In this document: positions 6,511 to 10,708 of the stretch, piece after piece
Position numbering within the stretch: position 1 is the stretch's first letter
Layout of the letters: each line of letters begins with the position of its first letter
NCBI GenBank assembly: GCA_903925445.1
Contig: CAIYFE010000058.1
Location: forward strand, 1 to 10,708
DNA length: 10,708 nucleotides
Reading direction: 5' to 3'
DNA from: an uncultured Burkholderiales bacterium
GTDB lineage: Bacteria; Pseudomonadota; Gammaproteobacteria; Burkholderiales; Burkholderiaceae_C
Translations under genes and position numbers: made by a program
The notes under the pieces: model-generated
What the model was told of the DNA's origin: nothing
What the model saw: only the letters and a program-made list of their open reading frames with translations
The model's database searches: none

Positions 6511-6945
6511 ATGTACCAGCCCAATCAAGCCGATGTTCGGCGCTTTTTTTGTTCTGTTTACGCCAAATGGCGCGATGCGCAACCCATGGATGCACTAGAG
6601 ACTTTGGCCAGCCAATGGGTCGCTGAGCACCCCGAATACCACGCCGATTTCGCTGACCTAGAGGCAGCGCTGGATCGCGTGTACGACGTAGAAAACGGCA
6701 AGATCAATCCGTTTTTGCACTTGGCCATGCATTTGTCGGTCAGCGAGCAATGTTCGATTGATCAACCCCACGGCATTCGCCAAGCGGTTGAATTGCTCGC
6801 GATGCGACGCGACTCTTTGCACCAAGCACACCATGACACGATGGAAGCATTGGGTCGCATGATCTGGGAGAGCCAACGCAGTGGCCGTCCACCCGATGGG
6901 CATGCTTACATCGATGCCGTGCAGCGCATGGCCACGCGCGACTGA
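6511..6945 (+). CDS. DUF1841 family protein of unknown function
   Basis: The 144-aa protein matches what I know of DUF1841, a small soluble family found mainly in beta- and gammaproteobacteria, with no established function. Recognisable parts are the start MYQPNQADVRRFF, the central NPFLHLAMHLSVSEQCSIDQP block (69-89) with several His residues, and the C-terminal ALGRMIWESQRSGRPPDGHAY (112-132). There is no signal peptide or membrane segment. The His/Glu-rich HLAMHLSVSEQ helix might bind metal, but that is speculation. The frame is open upstream to 6385, but those residues overlap the divergent pcaF start and the family N-terminus begins at 6511; the Shine-Dalgarno is weak. The Bug receptor gene starts 20 bp after its stop, so both may share a transcript. 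Confidence 0.88.
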   Translation: MYQPNQADVRRFFCSVYAKWRDAQPMDALETLASQWVAEHPEYHADFADLEAALDRVYDVENGKINPFLHLAMHLSVSEQCSIDQPHGIRQAVELLAMRRDSLHQAHHDTMEALGRMIWESQRSGRPPDGHAYIDAVQRMATRD

Positions 6946-6965
6946 AGATTTTTTTGGAGTACACC

Positions 6966-7943
6966 ATGCGTGCAGCACCCCTTTTATTTCGACGTTCGCT
7001 TTGTTGCGGCCTTGTGTGGGCAGCCTTGTTTGCATCCCACGCAATGGCGCAAAGCTACCCCGCCAAGCCCGTCAAATTTGTTGTGCCCTTTCCTGCCGGA
7101 AGCGCCACCGACAGCGTGGGACGCATCGTGGCACAAGCAATGAGCGAAGCTTGGGGCCAGCCCGTCATGATCGATAACAAATCTGGCGCCAACGGCATCT
7201 TGGGAGCGGAAGCCGTCAAAGCGGCACCTGCAGACGGCTACACATTTTTGGTCACGACCAGCACCACACAAGCGGCCAACGTTCATCTTTACCGCAAGCT
7301 GTCTTACGACCCCATCAAAGACTTCACACCGATTGGAAAAATTGGTGAAACTGGTTTTATCTTGATGGTCTCGCAAGACTTTCCTGCCAAAAACATGAAG
7401 GAGTTCATTGGCTACGTCAAAGCCAATCCCAACAAACTGGCTTACGGACACGGCTCATCTGGATCGCTGGTGTCTGCCGCCATGTTGACCGAATTGGCTG
7501 GCCTGCAAACCATGAGCGTGCCCTACAAAGGCATTCCACCTGCCCTGACCGATTTGATGAGCGGACAGCTGCAATTTGCATTCGCAGATGTGGGCAATGC
7601 AGTCTCTCAAATGAACGGTGGACGCTTGCGCGGCTTGGGCGTCACAACAAAAAATCGTGCCGGTAAAGCGCCGCAAGTGCCCCCGATTGGCGAAACAGTG
7701 AAAGACTACAACGTGAGCGCTTGGTTTGGCTTGGTAGCCCCCGCAGGCCTTGCGCCTGAGGTGCAAAAAAAAGCCTCGGCAACTTTGCTAGCTGTGCTGG
7801 CAAAGCCCGAGGTTCGAGAAAAAATTCAAGCAGCAGGTGTTGATTTGGATGTCGAAGATGCCGCCACTTTGGGCAAAACCATTGACACTGAAATCAAAAA
7901 ATGGGCGCAGTGGGTCAAAACTGCCGGCATCACGCCCGAATGA
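6966..7943 (+). CDS. Bug/TctC-family periplasmic solute-binding receptor
   Basis: The 325-aa protein belongs to the tripartite tricarboxylate transporter receptor (TctC/Bug) family, periplasmic proteins that capture carboxylates or other small organic solutes. Residues 1-28 form a signal peptide (basic start, hydrophobic core, cleavage at HAMA|QSYP). The mature N-terminus YPAKPVKFVVPFPAG (30-44) is the classic Bug motif, followed by the ligand-binding region ending DGYTFLVTTSTT. SYDPIKDFTPI (about 113-123), VPYKG and a C-terminal FGLVAPAGL block complete the fold. The ATG is preferred over an in-frame TTG at 6954 because TGGAG (6955-6959) lies 6 nt before it. No TctA/TctB membrane genes are adjacent, so it is an orphan receptor, as most Bug proteins in Burkholderiales are. 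Its ligand cannot be predicted. It converges with the cytochrome c4-like gene, 9 bp between stops. Confidence 0.94.
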   Translation: MRAAPLLFRRSLCCGLVWAALFASHAMAQSYPAKPVKFVVPFPAGSATDSVGRIVAQAMSEAWGQPVMIDNKSGANGILGAEAVKAAPADGYTFLVTTSTTQAANVHLYRKLSYDPIKDFTPIGKIGETGFILMVSQDFPAKNMKEFIGYVKANPNKLAYGHGSSGSLVSAAMLTELAGLQTMSVPYKGIPPALTDLMSGQLQFAFADVGNAVSQMNGGRLRGLGVTTKNRAGKAPQVPPIGETVKDYNVSAWFGLVAPAGLAPEVQKKASATLLAVLAKPEVREKIQAAGVDLDVEDAATLGKTIDTEIKKWAQWVKTAGITPE

Positions 7944-7952
7944 AAACCCTGC

Positions 7953-8615
7953 TCAACGGAATCTGGATTCAGGCAACGTCTTCAAGTCGCCTTGCTGAGA
8001 AGCCACATAGTTGGCGAGCAACTTGAGTTCGGCGTTTGAAAACTGTTTGGCCACGCCACCCATCACGCCATTGTTGCGACCCCAAGTTGAGGTGCCTTCG
8101 ACTTTGTAGGACTTCAAAGCCACGAACAAGTAATCGGCATTTTGTCCGGCGATTTTGGGGTAGTCGGGGGCAATGGGTTTGGCAAAGTTCTCGCCGTGGC
8201 AAGAAGTGCAACCGCCTTTTTTGATCAACTCAGCCACTTGGCCTTGTGGCTCTGAGGCTTTGTCTGGCAGGCTCGCACCTTCGAGTTTGCCGTGAGATTC
8301 GTAATAGGCCGCCACATCTGCGATGTCTTGATCGCTCAAGCTTGCCGCAATGCCTTTCATGGTCGGATGTTTGCGATCGCCTTTTTTGTAGGCGTTCAAA
8401 GCCGCCGTGATGTACTTGGCACCTTGACCAGAAATTTTGGGGACTTTGTACACTTCAGGAAAAGTAGCTTGGTAGCCCACAATACCGTGACAACCCACGC
8501 ACATGGCAATCTTTTTTTCGCCGGCCTGCGCATCACCTTTGATATCGTCCGCAAAGGCTGTGTTGGTCGCACCTGCGACAAGGAAAGCGAGCACAAATGA
8601 GAGAGACTTGTTCAT
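7953..8615 (-). CDS. Dihaem cytochrome c4-like protein
   Basis: The 220-aa periplasmic electron carrier has a signal peptide (1-22, ending NTAFA before DDIKGDA) and two cytochrome c domains in tandem. The first haem site is CVGCH (39-43) with probable axial M86 in HPTMKG; the second is CTSCH (136-140) with probable axial M185 in NNGVMGG. PKISGQ (59-64) and PKIAGQ (153-158) are the matching loops of the two halves, as in cytochromes c4, which carry electrons from the bc1 complex to terminal oxidases. It could supply the caa3-like oxidase at the left of the window, but that is inference. The AGGA Shine-Dalgarno lies 12 nt before the ATG, inside a small AGGAA-CAT-TTCCT palindrome. An exact FNR-type box lies 25-38 bp upstream, in the divergent region shared with moxR. 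Confidence 0.93.
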   Translation of the reverse strand: MNKSLSFVLAFLVAGATNTAFADDIKGDAQAGEKKIAMCVGCHGIVGYQATFPEVYKVPKISGQGAKYITAALNAYKKGDRKHPTMKGIAASLSDQDIADVAAYYESHGKLEGASLPDKASEPQGQVAELIKKGGCTSCHGENFAKPIAPDYPKIAGQNADYLFVALKSYKVEGTSTWGRNNGVMGGVAKQFSNAELKLLANYVASQQGDLKTLPESRFR

Positions 8616-8639
8616 AGCAGGAACATTTCCTAAAAAAGA

Positions 8640-8653
8640 TTGATGAAAATCAA
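8640..8653. promoter_or_regulatory. Exact FNR/ANR-family binding box (TTGAT-N4-ATCAA)
   Basis: TTGAT (8640-8644), GAAA, ATCAA (8649-8653) matches the FNR/ANR consensus at all ten defined bases, inside the only 64 bp between two divergent genes. Relative to the best promoters I can see on each strand, its centre (8646.5) lies about 8 bp downstream of the predicted cytochrome c4 start site and at about -29 for moxR, overlapping the latter's -35. Neither is the -41.5 or -61.5 spacing used for activation, so oxygen-responsive repression is the more likely effect. The match is seen; the regulator and direction are inferred. Confidence 0.6.
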
Positions 8654-8669
8654 AAATTCATTTTATAGA
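8640..8669 (+). promoter_or_regulatory. Candidate promoter of the moxR-VWA operon
   Basis: TTGATG (8640-8645), formed by the FNR-type box itself, is separated by 18 bp from TATAGA (8664-8669), each keeping four consensus bases. Transcription would start at about 8676, giving an almost leaderless mRNA. This agrees with the lack of a good Shine-Dalgarno before the ATG at 8680. Confidence 0.35.
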
Positions 8670-8691
8670 GACAAAGCAAATGAAATTTCAA
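8662..8691 (-). promoter_or_regulatory. Candidate promoter of the cytochrome c4-like gene
   Basis: On the minus strand TTGAAA (8691-8686) and TATAAA (8667-8662) are separated by 18 bp; each matches five of six consensus bases. The -35 lies over the moxR start codon region. Transcription would start near 8655, directly ahead of the FNR-type box, leaving a leader of about 40 nt. Confidence 0.4.
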
Positions 8692-9534
8692 GGCACAGAC
8701 AATTACGTTGCAACGCAGGATTTGAAATTGGCCGTCAATGCAGCCATGACCCTCAAAAGGCCTTTGCTGGTCAAGGGTGAGCCCGGAACGGGCAAAACCA
8801 TGCTGGCCGAAGAGGTAGCGAAAACCCTAGGCATGCCACTGTTGCAATGGCACATCAAATCGACCACCAAGGCGCAACAAGGCTTGTACGAATACGACGC
8901 CGTGAGTCGTTTGCGCGACAGCCAGATGACCGATTTGGATGGCGGCGAGCGCGTCAAGAACATTGAAAACTACATCGTCAAAGGCGTGCTGTGGCAAGCC
9001 TTCACCGCCAAAGAGCCCATCGCGTTGTTGATCGATGAGATCGACAAAGCCGACATCGAATTACCCAACGATTTGCTGCGTGAACTCGATCGCATGGAGT
9101 TTTATTGCTACGAAACGCGCCAGCTCATCAAAGCAAAAAATCGTCCGCTGGTGTTCATCACGTCAAACAACGAAAAAGAATTGCCCGATGCGTTTTTGCG
9201 TCGCTGCTTTTTTCACTACATCAAGTTCCCTGACGCCGACACCATGCGCCAATTTGTGGCGGTGCATTTCCCCACGCTCAAACAAGAATTGCTGCAAGCG
9301 GCGATGAAAACCTTTTTTGACATCCGCAATTTGCCGGGTCTCAAGAAAAAACCTTCGACCAGCGAACTGCTCGATTGGCTCAAGCTCTTGGTCGCCGAAG
9401 ACATTCCGTTGGAAGCCCTGCAAACCCAAGACGACAAAGTGGCAATTCCGCCTTTGGTCGGCGCCTTGCTCAAAAACGAGCAAGACGTGACTTTGTTTGA
9501 AAAATTGGTGTTCATGCAAAGCCGCAACCGATAA
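8680..9534 (+). CDS. MoxR-family AAA+ ATPase
   Basis: The 284-aa cytoplasmic ATPase is of the MoxR group, whose members usually work with VWA-domain partners as chaperones or metal-insertase-like factors for enzyme complexes (for example CoxD-CoxE, RavA-ViaA, NorQ-NorD). Walker A is GEPGTGKT (33-40), Walker B is LLIDEIDKAD (116-125) with D119/E120, sensor 1 is FITSNNEKELPDAF (159-172), and R174/R175 are candidate arginine-finger residues. The C-terminal helical lid (about 195-284) completes the domain, and the length is normal for the family. The start codon has only a weak upstream GAGA and may be nearly leaderless. The VWA gene begins 12 bp after its stop, so the pair is an operon. The substrate is unknown; the cytochrome c4 and FNR-type context makes a respiratory target plausible but unproven. 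Confidence 0.92.
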   Translation: MKFQGTDNYVATQDLKLAVNAAMTLKRPLLVKGEPGTGKTMLAEEVAKTLGMPLLQWHIKSTTKAQQGLYEYDAVSRLRDSQMTDLDGGERVKNIENYIVKGVLWQAFTAKEPIALLIDEIDKADIELPNDLLRELDRMEFYCYETRQLIKAKNRPLVFITSNNEKELPDAFLRRCFFHYIKFPDADTMRQFVAVHFPTLKQELLQAAMKTFFDIRNLPGLKKKPSTSELLDWLKLLVAEDIPLEALQTQDDKVAIPPLVGALLKNEQDVTLFEKLVFMQSRNR

Positions 9535-9546
9535 GGCCTGCACGCC

Positions 9547-10708
9547 ATGCTGATCGATTTTTTCTACACCCTGCGCGCTGCCAAATTGCCGGTTTCGGTC
9601 AAAGAGTTTTTGACCTTGCTCGAAGCCTTGCAAGCGCAGGTCGTGGGTCCCGCCAGCGAGGCATGCAGCATCGATGATTTTTATTTCCTCAGCCGCATGA
9701 TCTTGGTCAAAGACGAAAAGCATTACGACAAGTTTGACCGTGCGTTTGGCGCCTACTTCAAAGGCGTGGAAATGCTGACCGACTTCACCAAAGAAATTCC
9801 GCTGGCGTGGTTAGAACAAATTCTTCAAAAAGAGCTCACGCCTGAACAAAAAGCCGCCATCGAAAAAATGGGCTGGGATGAGTTGATGGAGACACTCAAA
9901 AAGCGCCTAGAAGAACAAAAAGAACGACACGAAGGCGGTAACAAATGGATCGGCACGGGTGGCACATCCCCCTTTGGCAATGGCGGTTACAACCCACAAG
10001 GCATTCGTATTGGCGGCAAGGGCGGCAACAAGTCGGCCGTCAAAGTGTGGGACCAACGCGCTTACCAAGACTATGACGACACGCAAGAATTGGGTACGCG
10101 CAACATCAAAGTTGCTTTGCGTCGATTGCGCCGTTTTGCCCGCGAAGGTTCGACCGAGGAACTCGATCTTGATGGCACCATCCATAAAACCGCAGCCAAC
10201 GCAGGATTTTTGGATATTTTGATGCGCCCAGAGCGGCACAACAACGTCAAAGTGCTCTTGCTGATGGATGTGGGCGGCACGATGGACGAGCACATTGCGC
10301 GGGTTGAAGAAATGTTTTCTGCGGCCAAGGCCGAGTTCAAACACCTTGAGTTTTATTATTTCCACAACTGCGTCTACGACTTCATGTGGAAGAAAAACAA
10401 ACGACGGTTTGCTGAAAAATTTGCCACGTGGGACATCTTGCGCAAGTACAACAAAGACTACAAACTGATCTTCATTGGTGACGCCACCATGAGTCCCTAT
10501 GAAATCGTGCAACCTGGCGGTAGCGTCGAATACAACAACGAAGAAGCTGGAGCCGAATGGCTGCAGCGTCTCACGCATGCGTGTCCAAAATTTGCCTGGA
10601 TCAACCCCGAGCCACAAGGCGTGTGGCACTACCGCCAAAGCATCAGCATCATTCAACAACTGATGAGCAACCGCATGTACCCCATGACGCTCAAAGGACT
10701 GGAAGAAG
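9547..10708 (+). CDS. VWA-domain (CoxE-like) partner of the MoxR ATPase, C-terminus cut by window edge
   Basis: The 387 visible codons encode a cytoplasmic protein with no signal or membrane segment. Residues 1-125 are a helical N-terminal region rich in Lys/Glu. About 129-162 is a Gly-rich linker (GGNKWIGTGGTSPFGNGG and onward), and about 235-380 is a von Willebrand A domain. The metal site (MIDAS) normally reads DxSxS; here it is DVGGT (241-245) inside LLLMDVGGTMDEH, so the first serine is glycine and the second is threonine. LIFIGDATMSPYEI (307-320) supplies the later acidic/Thr part of the site. Such MoxR-associated VWA proteins are thought to present targets to the ATPase. Shine-Dalgarno AAGG overlaps the moxR stop, 10 nt before the ATG. 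No stop is reached; I judge that about ten residues are missing, from recollection of the family's usual length. The target is unknown. Confidence 0.9.
   Translation, partial: MLIDFFYTLRAAKLPVSVKEFLTLLEALQAQVVGPASEACSIDDFYFLSRMILVKDEKHYDKFDRAFGAYFKGVEMLTDFTKEIPLAWLEQILQKELTPEQKAAIEKMGWDELMETLKKRLEEQKERHEGGNKWIGTGGTSPFGNGGYNPQGIRIGGKGGNKSAVKVWDQRAYQDYDDTQELGTRNIKVALRRLRRFAREGSTEELDLDGTIHKTAANAGFLDILMRPERHNNVKVLLLMDVGGTMDEHIARVEEMFSAAKAEFKHLEFYYFHNCVYDFMWKKNKRRFAEKFATWDILRKYNKDYKLIFIGDATMSPYEIVQPGGSVEYNNEEAGAEWLQRLTHACPKFAWINPEPQGVWHYRQSISIIQQLMSNRMYPMTLKGLEE

Noticed and set aside
6946..6955. T-run after the DUF1841 stop as a terminator
   Set aside because: There is no stem before the T-run, and the next gene's Shine-Dalgarno overlaps its end, so continued transcription is more likely.
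7959..7970. GAATC-TG-GATTC inverted repeat at the Bug receptor/cytochrome c4 junction
   Set aside because: The loop would be only 2 nt, the stem 5 bp and no T-run follows, so it is not a credible terminator. It also lies inside the cytochrome gene's last codons.
9907..10659. 250-codon open frame on the minus strand opposite the VWA gene
   Set aside because: It lies wholly within the VWA coding sequence, whose protein is strongly family-like. The opposite-strand frame shows no recognisable domain and is the usual shadow of biased codon use.
1..10708. Mobile elements, CRISPR arrays, tRNA/rRNA genes, toxin-antitoxin or defence genes
   Set aside because: I looked on both strands and saw no transposase, terminal inverted repeats, regularly spaced repeats, tRNA cloverleaf or defence-type protein. 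The window is compact conserved coding sequence.

Overview
The window looks like chromosomal core sequence from a betaproteobacterium of the order Burkholderiales, most likely family Comamonadaceae (the Limnohabitans/Rhodoferax/Polaromonas kind). The reasons are a cytochrome c oxidase subunit II with a fused cytochrome c domain, a Bug/TctC-type periplasmic receptor, a PcaF-type 3-oxoadipyl-CoA thiolase, a DUF1841 protein and a MoxR-VWA pair downstream of a cytochrome c4-like gene. Placement below the order is inference from protein resemblance only. There is no IS element, CRISPR array, tRNA, rRNA or phage gene, and no sign of recent transfer.

Positions 1-2554 lie on the minus strand and read right to left: a BioC-like methyltransferase with a degraded SAM motif, then ctaC and ctaD (terminal oxidase subunits II and I; ctaD runs off the left edge). 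A good sigma-70-like promoter and an 18-bp palindrome lie in front of ctaC. From 2578 on the plus strand come a ComF-family phosphoribosyltransferase and trmL (tRNA wobble 2'-O-methyltransferase), 4 bp apart. trmL overlaps tail to tail with a MaoC-type hydratase on the minus strand. A 192-bp divergent region carrying a perfect 7+7 palindrome separates the hydratase from fpr (ferredoxin/flavodoxin-NADP+ reductase, plus). fpr converges on pcaF (minus) through a short hairpin. Divergent from pcaF are a DUF1841 protein and, 20 bp behind it, a Bug/TctC solute-binding receptor (plus). The receptor gene converges with a dihaem cytochrome c4-like gene (minus). A 64-bp divergent region containing an exact FNR/ANR-type box then leads to a MoxR AAA+ ATPase and a VWA-domain protein, the latter cut by the right edge about ten residues before its probable end.

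The theme is mostly aerobic energy metabolism: a caa3-like oxidase, a cytochrome c4 that could feed electrons to it, and a flavoprotein reductase. The remaining genes are housekeeping or catabolic. The most useful observations are regulatory. A perfect TTGAT-N4-ATCAA box lies between cytochrome c4 and moxR, and a related TTGAG-N4-CTCAA palindrome lies in front of ctaC. Both sit where binding would be expected to repress rather than activate. This suggests, without proving it, oxygen-dependent control by an FNR/CRP-family regulator. I see no convincing wholly new system. The least characterised part is the MoxR-VWA pair, whose VWA protein has an atypical metal-site motif.
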